Below are positions 8,598 to 18,700 of a DNA stretch of 64,000 bases, one piece after another. Position 1 is the first letter of the stretch, and each line of letters begins with the position of its first letter. The notes under the pieces are model-generated. The model was not told where the DNA came from and did not search any database. It was given only the letters and a program-made list of their open reading frames with translations. This DNA is from Streptomyces albus subsp. chlorinus (GTDB lineage: Bacteria > Actinomycetota > Actinomycetes > Streptomycetales > Streptomycetaceae), in NCBI RefSeq assembly GCF_013302895.1, contig NZ_VJOK01000001.1:4032204-4096203 (forward strand), read 5' to 3'. The translations under genes and the position numbers were made by a program.

Positions 8598-8915
8598 TCA
8601 GCGGGCGGCGTGGAACGCCTCGTACACCTTCTTCGGGATGCGCCCGCGGGCGGGCACATCGAAGCCGTTCGACTCCGCCCAGGCCCGCACGGCACGCGGG
8701 TCGGGGTCGATCGAGGTGCGGCGGTACGCCTTCCCGGACCTGGCCCGCTTGCGGCCGGCCTCGACGAAAGGCGCCAGCTCCTTGCGGAGCCGCTCGGCGT
8801 TGTCGGTGTTCAGGTCGATCTCGTAGGTCTTCCCGTCGAGTCCGAAGGAGACCGTTTCCGCCGCTTCTCCGCCGTCGATGTCATCGGAGAGCATCACTAC
8901 TACACGCTGTGCCAC
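8598..8915 (-). CDS. lsrL: Lsr2-family nucleoid-associated protein (LsrL-like)
   Basis: A 105-residue H-NS-like silencer. The N-terminal half (MAQRVVVMLSDDIDGGEA, TYEIDLNTDNAERLRKEL) is the dimerisation domain. The C-terminal half ends with the AT-hook-like minor-groove motif FDVPARGRIPKKVYEAF, containing the RGR core of Lsr2. Streptomyces usually carries two paralogues, Lsr2 and LsrL, and the one beside the purS-purQ-purL operon is LsrL; the assignment rests on this synteny. The start is GTG 8915 behind GGAAGGA. It binds AT-rich, often horizontally acquired DNA, and the window contains such insertions. It is transcribed divergently from purS. Confidence 0.92.
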   Translation of the reverse strand: MAQRVVVMLSDDIDGGEAAETVSFGLDGKTYEIDLNTDNAERLRKELAPFVEAGRKRARSGKAYRRTSIDPDPRAVRAWAESNGFDVPARGRIPKKVYEAFHAAR

Positions 8916-9302
8916 GGATATCGGTCCTTCCCTCAGGATCGCGAAAGGGGGTCGCCCGGCTTTCCCGGTGGTTGCCGGGACGGTCCGCCGGCATGCGGCG
9001 GGATGTATGCGGGTGAACCCGGGTAGGAGACGGAGTCAAGTGCTTATTCTGTTGGATGCTGCGCGCGCCCGGGGGCGCACAAACATTATGGCCCGGAATT
9101 CGGATCGGGTTCCGGCCGCAATCGGGACCCTACTTTTTTCTCCTGGGTTTTCCCAGTGCTTCGCGAAGTCCCACCAGGATCGTCACGCGCGGATGAGCGC
9201 TTCTCGGCCGCCGTGGAGAACCCCGGACCATATCAACGCGCGTAGATTCTCATGGCGGGTACGCTGGCCAGCGCAGCGCCCCGCTAAGCACTAGGAGTAC
9301 CT
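8916..9302. promoter_or_regulatory. Divergent lsrL-purS intergenic region
   Basis: 387 bases without a gene, less GC-rich than the surroundings, with runs such as CTACTTTTTTC near 9130. It must hold the lsrL promoter on the minus strand and the purS promoter, for which TAGATT near 9243 is a possible -10. No known riboswitch was recognised. Confidence 0.5.
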
Positions 9303-9611
9303 GTGGCTCGCGTCGTCGTCGACGTCATGCTGAAGCCGGAGATCCTCGACCCCCAGGGACAGGCGGTGCAGCGTGCACTGCCCCGCCTGGGCTTCGAAGG
9401 AATCTCCGATGTCCGCCAGGGCAAGCGCTTCGAGCTCGAAGTGGAGGGCCCCGTGGACGGGGACGCCCTCGCCCGTATCCAGGAGCTGGCCGAGACGTTT
9501 CTCGCCAACACCGTGATCGAGGACTTCACGGTCCGCGTCCAGGAGGCCGACGGCGCCGAGCGGCCCGTCCCGGCCGCTTCCCACGCCGCGTCCGAAGGAG
9601 CCGCGGCGTGA
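9303..9611 (+). CDS. purS: Phosphoribosylformylglycinamidine synthase subunit PurS
   Basis: PurS is the small bridging subunit that lets PurQ pass ammonia to PurL in FGAM synthesis. The 102-residue product has the family core ([14 protein letters not shown] near the start, [13 protein letters not shown], then [12 protein letters not shown]) followed by an Ala-rich tail of about 20 residues longer than Bacillus PurS. Start GTG 9303 follows AGGAG by six bases. The stop overlaps the purQ start by four bases, so the three subunits are co-translated. Confidence 0.96.
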   Translation: MARVVVDVMLKPEILDPQGQAVQRALPRLGFEGISDVRQGKRFELEVEGPVDGDALARIQELAETFLANTVIEDFTVRVQEADGAERPVPAASHAASEGAAA

Positions 9612-10285
9612 CCACCCGTATCGGCGTCGTCACATTTCCCGGTTCCCTCGACGACAGCGACGCGCGCCGCGCCATCCGTATCGCGGGGGGCGAACCGGTC
9701 GCGCTGTGGCACCGCGACAAGGATCTGCACCAGGTGGACGCGGTCGTGCTGCCGGGCGGTTTCAGTTACGGCGACTATCTGCGGTGCGGCGCAATTGCCC
9801 GGTTCTCGCCCGTGATGGAGTCCGTCGTCGAACAGGCGAAGGCCGGAATGCCGGTGCTCGGGATCTGCAACGGTTTCCAGGTCCTGTGTGAATCCCACCT
9901 GCTTCCGGGGGCGTTGACCCGCAACGACCACCTGCACTTCGTCTGCCGCGACCAGCGCCTGCGGGTCGAGAACGACGCGACCGCCTGGACGTCGGACTAC
10001 GCGCGCGGCCAGGAGATCACCGTTCCGCTCAAGAACGGCGAGGGCGGCTACGTCGCCGACGAGCGCACCCTGGACGAACTGGAGGCCGAGGGCCGCGTGG
10101 TCTTCCGGTATCTGGACGTCAACCCCAACGGTTCCCGCCGCGACATCGCCGGCATCACCAACGAGGCCGGGAACGTGGTCGGCCTCATGCCGCACCCCGA
10201 GCACGCCGTTGAGGCCCTGACGGGGCCGACCACCGACGGGCTCGGTTTCTTCACCTCGGCCGTCAAGAAGCTGGTCACCTCATGA
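9608..10285 (+). CDS. purQ: Phosphoribosylformylglycinamidine synthase subunit PurQ (glutaminase)
   Basis: A class I glutamine amidotransferase of 225 residues that releases ammonia from glutamine for PurL. The nucleophile Cys is in [13 protein letters not shown] and the His-Glu pair in [11 protein letters not shown]. It also has [11 protein letters not shown] at the N-terminus and the loop [16 protein letters not shown] start and ATGA overlap make it the middle gene of a tightly coupled purS-purQ-purL operon. Confidence 0.97.
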   Translation: MTTRIGVVTFPGSLDDSDARRAIRIAGGEPVALWHRDKDLHQVDAVVLPGGFSYGDYLRCGAIARFSPVMESVVEQAKAGMPVLGICNGFQVLCESHLLPGALTRNDHLHFVCRDQRLRVENDATAWTSDYARGQEITVPLKNGEGGYVADERTLDELEAEGRVVFRYLDVNPNGSRRDIAGITNEAGNVVGLMPHPEHAVEALTGPTTDGLGFFTSAVKKLVTS

Positions 10286-12552
10286 GTTCCCAGAGCCTGG
10301 ACACCGTCAAGCACGCGGAACAGACTCCCGACACCGACCTCCCCTGGGCCGAACTGGGCCTGAAGGAGGACGAGTACGCCCGTATCCGCCAGATCCTGGG
10401 CCGCCGTCCCACCGGCGCCGAACTGGCCATGTACTCCGTGATGTGGTCCGAGCACTGCTCGTACAAGAGCAGCAAGGTCCATCTGCGGCAGTTCGGCGAG
10501 AAGGCGCCCACCGAGGGGCCGGGGGCCGACGCGATGCTCGTCGGCATCGGCGAGCAGGCGGGCGTCGTGGACGTCGGCCAGGGCTACGCGGTCACCTTCA
10601 AGGTGGAGTCCCACAACCACCCCTCGTACGTGGAGCCGTACCAGGGCGCGGCCACCGGTATCGGCGGCATCGTCCGCGACATCATCGCCATGGGCGCCCG
10701 CCCGGTCGCGGTGATGGACCCGCTGCGCTTCGGCGCCGCCGACCACCCCGACACCAAGCGGGTGCTGCCGGGCGTCGTCGCGGGCATCGGCGGTTACGGC
10801 AACTGCCTGGGGCTGCCCAACATCGGCGGCGAGGTCGTCTTCGACGCCTGCTACCAGGGGAACCCGCTGGTCAACGCCCTGTGCGTGGGTGTGATGAAGC
10901 ACGAGGACATCCACCTGGCGAAGGCCGCCGGCACCGGCAACAAGGTCATCCTCTACGGCGCCCGCACCGGCGGCGACGGCATCGGCGGCGCCTCCATCCT
11001 GGCCTCCGAGACCTTCGACACGGAGAAGCCCAGCAAGCGCCCCGCCGTGCAGGTCGGTGACCCCTTCCAGGAGAAGCTGCTCATCGAGTGCACCCTGGAG
11101 GCGTTCCACGCCGGGCTCGTCGTCGGCATCCAGGACCTGGGCGCGGCCGGGCTCTCCTGCGCCACCAGCGAGCTGGCCTCCAACGGTTCGGGCGGCATGC
11201 GCGTCGAGCTGGACGATGTGCCGCTGCGCGACTCCTCGCTCTCCCCCGAGGAGATCCTGATGAGCGAGTCGCAGGAGCGCATGTGCGCCGTGGTCGAGCC
11301 CGACAAGGTCGGGCGCTTCCTGGAGATCTGCGAGAAGTGGGAGGTCACGGCCACCGTCATCGGTGAGGTCACCGACGGCGACCGGCTGGAGATCTTCTGG
11401 CACGGCGAGAAGATCGTGGACGTCGACCCGAAGACGGTCGCCCACGAGGGCCCCGTCTACGAGCGCCCGTACGCGCGCCCCGAGTGGCAGGACGCGCTCC
11501 AGGCCGACGACCCGGCCGCCCTGCCCCGCCCGAAGGACGGCGACGAGCTGCGGGCCGCCGCCCTCGCCCTGGTCTCCTCCCCGAACCAGGCCGCCAAGTC
11601 CTGGATCACCGACCAGTACGACCGCTACGTCCTGGGCGACACCGTACTGGCGCAGCCCGAGGACAGCGGCATGATCCGGATCGACGCCGAGACGGGCCTG
11701 GGCGTCGCCCTCGCCACCGACGGCAACGGCCGCTACGCCAAGCTGGACCCGTACGAGGGCGCGCGGCTCGCGCTGGCCGAGTCGTACCGCAACGTCGCCG
11801 CGACCGGCGCCCGCCCGCTCGCCGTCACCGACTGCCTCAACTTCGGCTCCCCCGAGGACCCGGCCGCCATGTGGCAGTTCGCCGAGGCGTGCCGAGGGCT
11901 GGCCGACGCCTGCCGGGAGCTGGGCACCCCGGTGACGGGCGGCAACGTCTCCCTCTACAACCAGACCGGCGAGGCCGCCATCCACCCCACCCCGGTGGTC
12001 GGCGTGCTGGGTGTCATCGACGATGTCGCCCGCCGCACCCCGATGGCGTTCCGCGACGAGGGCCATCTGATCTACCTCCTGGGCGAGACCCGCGAGGAGC
12101 TGGGCGGTTCGGCCTGGTCCCAGGTCGCCCACGGCCACCTGGGCGGACGCCCGCCCAGGGTGGACCTGGAGCGGGAGCGGCTGCTGGCCGAGATCCTGAT
12201 CGCCGCCTCCCGGGACGGGATGGCGGATGCCGCGCACGACCTGTCGGACGGCGGCCTGATCCAGGCGCTGGCCGAGTCCTGCCTCAAGGGCGGCAAGGGC
12301 GCCCGGATCGTCGTCCCCGACGGGCTGGACCCCTTCGTCTTCCTCTTCTCCGAGTCGCAGGGCCGGGCCCTGGTGGCCCTGCCGCGGAGCGAGGAGGTGC
12401 GGTTCACCGACATGTGCGCGGCCCGGGGGATGCCCGCCGCGCGGATCGGTGTCGTGGACGGGGAAGCGCTGGAGATCCAGGGGCAGTTCACCCTCCCGCT
12501 GGACGAGCTGCGGCACGCCCACGAGGCCACGCTCCCGGCCCTCTTCGGCTGA
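10282..12552 (+). CDS. purL: Phosphoribosylformylglycinamidine synthase subunit PurL (small type)
   Basis: The ATP-dependent synthetase subunit converting FGAR plus ammonia to FGAM. At 756 residues it is the short PurL that works with separate PurS and PurQ. Motifs: [15 protein letters not shown] near residue 55, [12 protein letters not shown], the nucleotide loop [22 protein letters not shown], and in the second half [10 protein letters not shown] and [13 protein letters not shown]. The start overlaps purQ (ATGA). A hairpin 20 bases after the stop ends the operon. Confidence 0.98.
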   Translation: MSSQSLDTVKHAEQTPDTDLPWAELGLKEDEYARIRQILGRRPTGAELAMYSVMWSEHCSYKSSKVHLRQFGEKAPTEGPGADAMLVGIGEQAGVVDVGQGYAVTFKVESHNHPSYVEPYQGAATGIGGIVRDIIAMGARPVAVMDPLRFGAADHPDTKRVLPGVVAGIGGYGNCLGLPNIGGEVVFDACYQGNPLVNALCVGVMKHEDIHLAKAAGTGNKVILYGARTGGDGIGGASILASETFDTEKPSKRPAVQVGDPFQEKLLIECTLEAFHAGLVVGIQDLGAAGLSCATSELASNGSGGMRVELDDVPLRDSSLSPEEILMSESQERMCAVVEPDKVGRFLEICEKWEVTATVIGEVTDGDRLEIFWHGEKIVDVDPKTVAHEGPVYERPYARPEWQDALQADDPAALPRPKDGDELRAAALALVSSPNQAAKSWITDQYDRYVLGDTVLAQPEDSGMIRIDAETGLGVALATDGNGRYAKLDPYEGARLALAESYRNVAATGARPLAVTDCLNFGSPEDPAAMWQFAEACRGLADACRELGTPVTGGNVSLYNQTGEAAIHPTPVVGVLGVIDDVARRTPMAFRDEGHLIYLLGETREELGGSAWSQVAHGHLGGRPPRVDLERERLLAEILIAASRDGMADAAHDLSDGGLIQALAESCLKGGKGARIVVPDGLDPFVFLFSESQGRALVALPRSEEVRFTDMCAARGMPAARIGVVDGEALEIQGQFTLPLDELRHAHEATLPALFG

Positions 12553-12572
12553 CCGGCCGGCCGGCCACGCCT

Positions 12573-12614
12573 CACCGCCGGGCCCCAAAGCCGTGTGCCC
12601 GGGGTCCGGCGGTG
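12573..12614 (+). terminator. Terminator after purL
   Basis: Inverted repeat CACCGCCGG... / ...CCGGCGGTG, one mismatch in the stem, about 20 bases past the purL stop. GC-rich without a T-run. Confidence 0.65.
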
Positions 12615-12672
12615 ACGCGGGAGGGTGAAGCCTTCTCCCGCACCGCGCCAGGGGGCGGCTAGTCTCACGCGT

Positions 12673-13497
12673 ATGCCGCCTGCCCGACGCACCCCCTCCG
12701 GAAGAGACCGGCGCACGTACGACCCGAACCGCGTCCGCACCGCGCTCATCAACCAGGTGGAAGCGGTCACCGATGCCGCGCACCGGCTCGGCGCACAGCA
12801 GTACTCCCTCCCCTCCGGCCTGCCCGGCTGGGACGTGCACCATCTGCTCGTCCACCTCGCACAGCAGATCGACGCGGTGCCCCGGCAGCTGAGCCGGCCG
12901 GAGACGGAGGTCTCCACGAAGGCCGGGCACCTCTCCCTCTCGCGCTGGGCCCTGTCCACGGCGACCGCCGCCGAGCGGCTGGACGCGGCGACCCGCGAGG
13001 AGGCCGCCGCGGCCCCCGACGGCCCGGCCCGCGTCGACCAGGCGGTGGCGGAGCTGGAGCCGGTCATCGAGTCGGCGGTCCGCGAGGACCTGGTGATCCC
13101 GCACGACTTCGGTCCGATGCGCATGCTGGACTTCACGGTGACGCGGCTGGTGGAGCTGGTGGTGCACAGCGACGACCTGGCCCGTGCCACGGGCGTCCGC
13201 GTCGCGCTGGACCGGCAGGCCCTGGCCGCCACCGTCCGGGTGCTGGCCGACGCGCTCGCCGCGAAGGCACCCGGCGGTTCGGTGGAGGTGCGGATCCCGC
13301 CCTTCGCCGTCGTCCAGGCCGTCGAGGGGCCCCGCCATACCCGGGGCACCCCGCCCAACGTGGTGGAGGCGGATCCGCTGACGTGGCTCCGCCTGGCCAC
13401 CGGCCGGACGACGTGGAGCGAGGCGCTGGCCACCGGGCAGCTGACGGCGAGCGGAGAGCGCTCGGACCTCTCGGCGCTGCTGCCGGTACTGGGCTGA
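12673..13497 (+). CDS. Maleylpyruvate isomerase-family (mycothiol-dependent, DinB-like) protein
   Basis: A 274-residue protein of the DinB/mycothiol maleylpyruvate isomerase N-terminal family. The first domain contains LPGWDVHHLLVHLAQQIDAV near residue 55 and the VTRLVELVVHSDDLARATG segment. These His/Asp positions correspond to the divalent-metal site of DinB-like enzymes. The C-terminal part (residues 210-270, DPLTWLRLATGR) resembles the SCP2-like domain often fused to it. Start ATG 12673 is 121 bases after purL, with a terminator between them, so it is probably its own unit. The actual substrate is unknown. Confidence 0.8.
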   Translation: MPPARRTPSGRDRRTYDPNRVRTALINQVEAVTDAAHRLGAQQYSLPSGLPGWDVHHLLVHLAQQIDAVPRQLSRPETEVSTKAGHLSLSRWALSTATAAERLDAATREEAAAAPDGPARVDQAVAELEPVIESAVREDLVIPHDFGPMRMLDFTVTRLVELVVHSDDLARATGVRVALDRQALAATVRVLADALAAKAPGGSVEVRIPPFAVVQAVEGPRHTRGTPPNVVEADPLTWLRLATGRTTWSEALATGQLTASGERSDLSALLPVLG

Positions 13498-13874
13498 GCG
13501 GCGCCGCCCGGATCCCCGGTATGTCCGGGCATTCCGGGCATACGGGTCGGTGGCCGCCCCGAGCGCACACGCGCCGCGAACCGGGCGGCGTGGCAAACAT
13601 CACCGCCCGCCCGCCCGCTTCCCGGAGGGGAGAGGAGGGACGGGGGAACAGTGCGACAGGCGTGCTCACGCGCAGCGACGAGGATGCTCACCCGCAGCGA
13701 CAGAGGGCACCCGCGCCGTGACCGACGTCCCCCCTGCGGCACTCGCGCGGGGGTCGGCCGGGGCCGGGCGGGCCGGATGGTGACCGCGTCCGGGCCGATC
13801 CGTCAAGGCCCCCCGCCCGGCAGGCGCGTTCCCCGGTTCGGCGCCCCGCGAGCGGGGACCGTAGACTCGAAGAC
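13498..13874. promoter_or_regulatory. Upstream region of purF
   Basis: 377 bases with no convincing gene. GTAGACTC at 13861, 14 bases before the GTG, looks like a -10 element of a nearly leaderless purF transcript (inference). No purine riboswitch or PurR-like box was recognised. Confidence 0.45.
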
Positions 13875-15425
13875 GTGCCACGTGGTGACGGAAAGCTCAG
13901 CCACGACCTCCTCCCCGGTGAGAAGGGCCCCCAGGACGCCTGCGGCGTCTTCGGTGTCTGGGCGCCCGGTGAAGAGGTCGCGAAGCTCACGTATTTCGGC
14001 TTGTACGCCCTGCAACACCGCGGCCAGGAGTCCGCGGGAATCGCGGTGAGCAACGGCTCCCAGATTCTGGTCTTCAAGGACATGGGCCTGGTCTCCCAGG
14101 TCTTCGACGAAACCTCCCTCGGGTCCCTGCGCGGCCACATCGCCGTGGGCCACGCGCGCTACTCGACGACCGGCGCCTCGGTGTGGGAGAACGCCCAGCC
14201 GACCTTCCGCGCCACCGCCCACGGCTCCATCGCCCTGGGCCACAACGGCAACCTGGTCAACACCGCCCAGCTCGCCGGGATGGTCGCCGAACAGGCCGCC
14301 ACCGGCAACGGCCGCGCCACCCAGGTGGCGGCCACCAACGACACCGACCTGGTCACCGCCCTGCTGGCGGGCCAGACCGACGACGACGGCAAGCCGCTCA
14401 CCGTCGAGGAGGCGGCCCCGCGGGTGCTGCCCCGGGTCCAGGGCGCGTTCTCGATGGTCTTCATGGACGAGGACACGCTGTACGCGGCCCGCGACCCGCA
14501 GGGCATCCGCCCGCTGGTGCTGGGCCGGCTGGAGCGCGGTTGGGTCGTCGCCAGCGAGACCTCGGCCCTCGACATCGTCGGCGCCAGCTTCATCCGGGAG
14601 ATCGAGCCGGGCGAACTGGTGGCCATCGACGAGGACGGGCTCCGCACTTCACGGTTCGCTGAGGCAAAGCCGCGGGGCTGCGTCTTCGAATACGTCTACC
14701 TCGCCCGGCCCGACACGGACATCGCCGGCCGCAACGTCTACCTCTCCCGGGTGGAGATGGGGCGCAAGCTGGCGGCCGAGGCCCCGGCCGACGCCGACCT
14801 GGTGATAGCGACTCCCGAGTCCGGCACCCCGGCGGCGATCGGCTACGCGGAGGCCAGCGGCATCCCCTACGGATCGGGCCTGGTCAAGAACTCCTACGTG
14901 GGCCGGACGTTCATCCAGCCGAGCCAGACCATCCGGCAGCTGGGCATCCGGCTGAAGCTCAACCCGCTGCGCGAGGTCATCCGCGGCAAGCGGCTGGTCG
15001 TCGTCGACGACTCGATCGTGCGCGGCAACACGCAGCGCGCCCTGGTGCGGATGCTGCGCGAGGCCGGGGCCGCCGAGGTGCACGTGCGCATCTCCTCACC
15101 GCCGATCAAGTGGCCCTGCTTCTTCGGTATCGACTTCGCGACCCGCGCCGAGCTGATCGCCAACGGGCTGTCCACCGACGAGATCGGCACCTCGCTGGGG
15201 GCCGACTCGCTGGCCTACATCTCGACCGACGGGATGATCGAGGCGACGGCCATCCCCAAGGACAAGCTGTGCCGCGCCTGCTTCGACGGGGAGTACCCGA
15301 TGGAGCTGCCGGACCCCGAACTGCTCGGCAAGCACCTGCTGGAGGCCGAGGCCACCAGCGACGTCGACGGTGTCGGTACCCTCGCCTCCGGTGTGGGAGC
15401 GGCCGACGCGCTGAAGCGCCCGTAG
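13875..15425 (+). CDS. purF: Amidophosphoribosyltransferase
   Basis: PurF makes phosphoribosylamine from PRPP and glutamine, the first committed step of purine synthesis. The 516-residue product has a short propeptide before the Ntn nucleophile Cys in QDACGVFGVWAPG, YFGLYALQHRGQESAGI, GHNGNLVN, and the PRPP loop VVVDDSIVRGNT near residue 380. Cysteines in CRACFDGEYPMELP are among the Fe-S ligands of the Bacillus-type enzyme. GTG start at 13875. It is followed by purM after 258 bases. Confidence 0.97.
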   Translation: MPRGDGKLSHDLLPGEKGPQDACGVFGVWAPGEEVAKLTYFGLYALQHRGQESAGIAVSNGSQILVFKDMGLVSQVFDETSLGSLRGHIAVGHARYSTTGASVWENAQPTFRATAHGSIALGHNGNLVNTAQLAGMVAEQAATGNGRATQVAATNDTDLVTALLAGQTDDDGKPLTVEEAAPRVLPRVQGAFSMVFMDEDTLYAARDPQGIRPLVLGRLERGWVVASETSALDIVGASFIREIEPGELVAIDEDGLRTSRFAEAKPRGCVFEYVYLARPDTDIAGRNVYLSRVEMGRKLAAEAPADADLVIATPESGTPAAIGYAEASGIPYGSGLVKNSYVGRTFIQPSQTIRQLGIRLKLNPLREVIRGKRLVVVDDSIVRGNTQRALVRMLREAGAAEVHVRISSPPIKWPCFFGIDFATRAELIANGLSTDEIGTSLGADSLAYISTDGMIEATAIPKDKLCRACFDGEYPMELPDPELLGKHLLEAEATSDVDGVGTLASGVGAADALKRP

Positions 15426-15683
15426 CCGTCCCGATCCGCCTCCCCTCGTGTTCACCGCGCCGGGCCCCCGCCGGACCCCGTCCGGGCCGGGCCCGTCCCG
15501 ACGGCCCCGCCCGGGGGCCGGCGCCGCCCAGGGGCGTGCCGCGGACCCGCCACCTCCGCCGCGGGGGCTGCCCCCGCGCGACGGCCCGGTGGCCGTCCGG
15601 CGGCTCCCCCGCGGTCCCTCGGGGCCCCGGACCCGACGCGGCTTCTCCGCCGAGCACCTCCCCCGCACAGGAAGACGTATCCC

Positions 15684-16757
15684 ATGACGAACAGCCAAGG
15701 CGACGGCGCCAGCTACGCGGACGCCGGGGTCGACATCGAGGCCGGCGACCGCGCCGTGACGCTGATGAAGGAGTGGGTCTCCAAGACGCAGCGTCCCGAG
15801 TCGGTCGGCGCGCTGGGAGGCTTCGCGGGTCTCTTCGACGCATCCCGCCTCAAGGGCTACACCCGCCCGCTGCTGGCCTCGGCCACCGACGGGGTCGGCA
15901 CCAAGGTGGCGCTCGCACAGCGCATGGACGTCCACGACACGATCGGCCACGACCTGGTGGCGATGGTGGTGGACGACCTGGTGGTGTGCGGCGCGGAGCC
16001 GCTGTTCATGACGGACTACATCTGCGTGGGCAAGGTGGTCCCCGAACGGGTCGCGCAGATCGTGAAGGGGATTGCCGAGGGCTGCGTCCTGGCGGGCTGC
16101 TCCCTGGTGGGCGGCGAGACGGCCGAGCACCCGGGGCTGCTGGGACCCGACGAGTACGACGTGGCGGGCGCGGGGACCGGCGTGGTGGAGGCCGACGCCG
16201 TGCTGGGGCCGGAGCGGATCCGGGCGGGCGACGCGGTGGTCGCGATGGCGTCCTCGGGGCTTCACTCGAACGGGTACTCGCTGGTGCGGCACGTGGTCTT
16301 CGACCGGGCGGGCTGGACGCTGGAGAGGCAGGTGCCGGAGTTCGGGCGCACGCTGGGCGAGGAACTGCTGGAGCCCACCAAGATCTACGCGCTCGACTGC
16401 CTGGAGCTGGCCCGCACGAGTGAGGTGCACGCCTTCTCGCACATCACCGGCGGCGGGCTGGCCAGCAATCTGGCCCGGGTCGTCCCCGATGCGCTGCACG
16501 CGACGGTGGAGAGGGGGACCTGGGCGCCCGGCGCGGTCTTCGACGTGGTCGGCGGCGCGGGGAACGTGGCGCGGGCCGAGCTGGAGAAGACGCTGAACAT
16601 GGGGGTCGGCATGATCGCGGTCGTGCCGCCGTCCGCCGTCGACGCGACGCTGGAGACCCTGGCCGACCGAGGCGTGGACGCCTGGGTCGCGGGCGAGATC
16701 ACCGAGCGCGGTGACCGCGGGGAGGCGGTCACTCTCACGGGTGACTATGCACGCTGA
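15684..16757 (+). CDS. purM: Phosphoribosylformylglycinamidine cyclo-ligase (AIR synthetase)
   Basis: PurM closes the imidazole ring of FGAM with ATP. The 357 residues show the family marks: SYADAGVDIEAGDRAV at the start, GGFAGLFD, ATDGVGTKVALA, DLVAMVVDDLVVCGAEPLFMTDY, GCSLVGGETAEHPG and GLHSNGYSLVR, then ITGGGLASNLARV. Start ATG 15684 lies ten bases after a GGAAG. The 258-base gap from purF holds no gene. It runs convergently with the DUF3073 gene. Confidence 0.98.
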   Translation: MTNSQGDGASYADAGVDIEAGDRAVTLMKEWVSKTQRPESVGALGGFAGLFDASRLKGYTRPLLASATDGVGTKVALAQRMDVHDTIGHDLVAMVVDDLVVCGAEPLFMTDYICVGKVVPERVAQIVKGIAEGCVLAGCSLVGGETAEHPGLLGPDEYDVAGAGTGVVEADAVLGPERIRAGDAVVAMASSGLHSNGYSLVRHVVFDRAGWTLERQVPEFGRTLGEELLEPTKIYALDCLELARTSEVHAFSHITGGGLASNLARVVPDALHATVERGTWAPGAVFDVVGGAGNVARAELEKTLNMGVGMIAVVPPSAVDATLETLADRGVDAWVAGEITERGDRGEAVTLTGDYAR

Positions 16758-16820
16758 CCAGGCGCACGTGAGAACCCGGTCCGGTGGACGCCGGACCGGG
16801 CTCGGTGCGGATAGGGAACG

Positions 16821-17069
16821 TCAGGCGCCGCGGCGCTTCGACTGGGGGCGGGACGACTCGTCGTCCTCGTCCTCCTCGTCGTTGTACAGATCCGCGTACC
16901 GTGCGTACGGGTCCTGCTCATCGTCCTCGAAGCGGCCGCCGTTCGGCGGCTCGTTCGACGTCGATGCGCCCAGCTCCTCGGCCAGGCGCGAGAGGTCCGT
17001 CCCGCCAGTGTTGTACTTCAGCTGGCGGGCGACCTTCGTCTGCTTGGCCTTGGCCCGGCCGCGCCCCAT
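16821..17069 (-). CDS. DUF3073 family protein
   Basis: An 82-residue actinobacterial protein of unknown function, always small and charged. The N-terminus MGRGRAKAKQTKVARQLKY and the following LSRLAEELG are the conserved DUF3073 core. The tail is acidic (NDEEDEDDE) and ends with a basic QSKRRGA. It ends convergently with purM. Its position between purM and vdh is conserved in Streptomyces to my knowledge. Confidence 0.9.
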   Translation of the reverse strand: MGRGRAKAKQTKVARQLKYNTGGTDLSRLAEELGASTSNEPPNGGRFEDDEQDPYARYADLYNDEEDEDDESSRPQSKRRGA

Positions 17070-17362
17070 GGCTCGACCCCCTCAACGACGGGGCTCGACG
17101 GCCCCAGAGTCTTGACACGCGTTCATGGTTCATAGCGGCCTCTCAGGTGAGAGACCGGTACTCAGGGCTTCAACGGTACCTGCTTCCGCCGCCGTACGGT
17201 ACGTCGCCCGCACGACACGGCCGCTGTCCGACGCGCCCCTCGACCCTTCTCGTGCTGGTCAGTGGCGATTTTACCTTCCTGTAGCGGAGAGACCCGCCGT
17301 GGGGTGGTGAGACCACTGTCACGGGCCCCTCCGCGGGTGCTCACGCAGCGTTCACCGTGTGC
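17070..17362. other. Intergenic DUF3073-vdh region, no gene seen
   Basis: 293 bases. It contains the DUF3073 promoter region on the minus strand and the end of vdh. No RNA gene or hairpin strong enough to call a terminator was found. Confidence 0.4.
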
Positions 17363-18487
17363 TCACAGGCCCATGCGCTGCTCGGCGAGCCGGTCCGCTG
17401 CCGCCGCCGGGGGGACGCCGTCGGCGGCGGCCCGGTCGAAGATGGCCGCCGTCGTGTCGAAAATCTTGCTCGCCTTTGCTTTCGCACGTGCGAAGTCGAA
17501 GCCGTGCAGCTCCTCCGCGACCTGGATGACACCGCCCGCGTTCACCACGTAGTCCGGCGCGTAGAGGATGCCGCGCTCGGCGAGATCCTTCTCGACGCCC
17601 GGGTGGGCGAGCTGGTTGTTGGCGGCGCCGCACACGGCCTTGGCGGTCAGATGCGGCACCGTCTCGTCGTTCAGCGCGCCGCCCAGCGCGCAGGGCGCGT
17701 ACAGATCCAGCCCTTCCGTCCTGATCAGCGCCTCCGTGTCGGCCACGGCCGTCAGCGGGGCGCCGGGGTGGGCGGCCAGCACGGCGCGCACGGACTCCTC
17801 GCGCACGTCCGTGACGACGACGCGGGCGCCGTCCTCGAGGAGGTGGCCGACCAGGTGCTTGCCCACCTTCCCGACCCCGGCGACGCCCACCAGCCGCTCA
17901 CGCAGCGTGGGCGCGCCCCACAGCCGCTGGGCGCTGGCCCGCATCCCCTGGAAGACGCCGAATGCGGTCAGCACGGAGGAGTCGCCGGCGCCGCCGTTCT
18001 CGGGGGAGCGGCCCGTCGTCCAGCGGCACTCCTGGGCCACCACGTCCATGTCCCGCACGTAGGTGCCCACGTCGCAGGCGGTGACGTACCGGCCGCCCAG
18101 GGAGGCGACGAAGCGCCCGTAGGCCCGCAGCAGGGCCTCGGACTTGAGCTGCTCGGGGTCGCCGATGATCACGGCCTTGCCGCCGCCGTGGTCGAGGCCG
18201 GCCAGCGCGTTCTTGTACGACATGCCGCGCGCCAGGTCGAGCGCGTCGAGCACCGCGGACCGCTCGGGATCGGCCGAGCCCGCGTACGCGTGGAAGCGGG
18301 TGCCGCCCAGCGCGGGGCCGAGCGCGGTGGAGTGGATCGCGATGACGGCCTTCAGGCCGCTGGCGCGGTCCTGGCAGAGGACGACCTGCTCGTGGCCGCC
18401 CTGCTCGGAGCGGAAGAGGGTGGAGGTGACCGGGTCCCCGGCGGGGACACCGGAGGGAACGCCGGCGGAAGGTGGTACCTCGATCAC
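17363..18487 (-). CDS. vdh: Valine (branched-chain amino acid) dehydrogenase
   Basis: An NAD-dependent Glu/Leu/Phe/Val dehydrogenase of 374 residues that deaminates valine and other branched-chain amino acids to keto acids, feeding acyl-CoA precursors in Streptomyces. The catalytic Lys lies in [15 protein letters not shown]. The substrate-side block is [11 protein letters not shown], and the Rossmann loop is [15 protein letters not shown] near residue 185. Start GTG 18487 has AGGAG eight bases upstream; longer in-frame extensions lack a site. Valine versus leucine specificity is inferred from genus and synteny. Confidence 0.93.
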   Translation of the reverse strand: MIEVPPSAGVPSGVPAGDPVTSTLFRSEQGGHEQVVLCQDRASGLKAVIAIHSTALGPALGGTRFHAYAGSADPERSAVLDALDLARGMSYKNALAGLDHGGGKAVIIGDPEQLKSEALLRAYGRFVASLGGRYVTACDVGTYVRDMDVVAQECRWTTGRSPENGGAGDSSVLTAFGVFQGMRASAQRLWGAPTLRERLVGVAGVGKVGKHLVGHLLEDGARVVVTDVREESVRAVLAAHPGAPLTAVADTEALIRTEGLDLYAPCALGGALNDETVPHLTAKAVCGAANNQLAHPGVEKDLAERGILYAPDYVVNAGGVIQVAEELHGFDFARAKAKASKIFDTTAAIFDRAAADGVPPAAAADRLAEQRMGL

Positions 18488-18700
18488 GGTGGTGACTCCT
18501 GGAATCGCGTCTGGGCCCTCGTGCCGGACCGGCCGCTTGTGGCGGTCACGGCCCGGGAGGGCCGGTCCGCAAGCAGCGTACGACCCGCGCGGCGAGGGCA
18601 CGTTGCGGTCCCACGATCGGGGTAGTCAACTGTCTGCCAGGCCCGTCCCGCAACGGTTCGGACGGTTCGCAGAGGCTTGGTCGATGCTTGGAGGAAATGC

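Noticed and set aside
10048-13596. Very long minus-strand reading frame over purQ-purL
   Set aside because: Shadow of strongly GC-biased third positions in the purine genes; composition is low-complexity and no motif is present.
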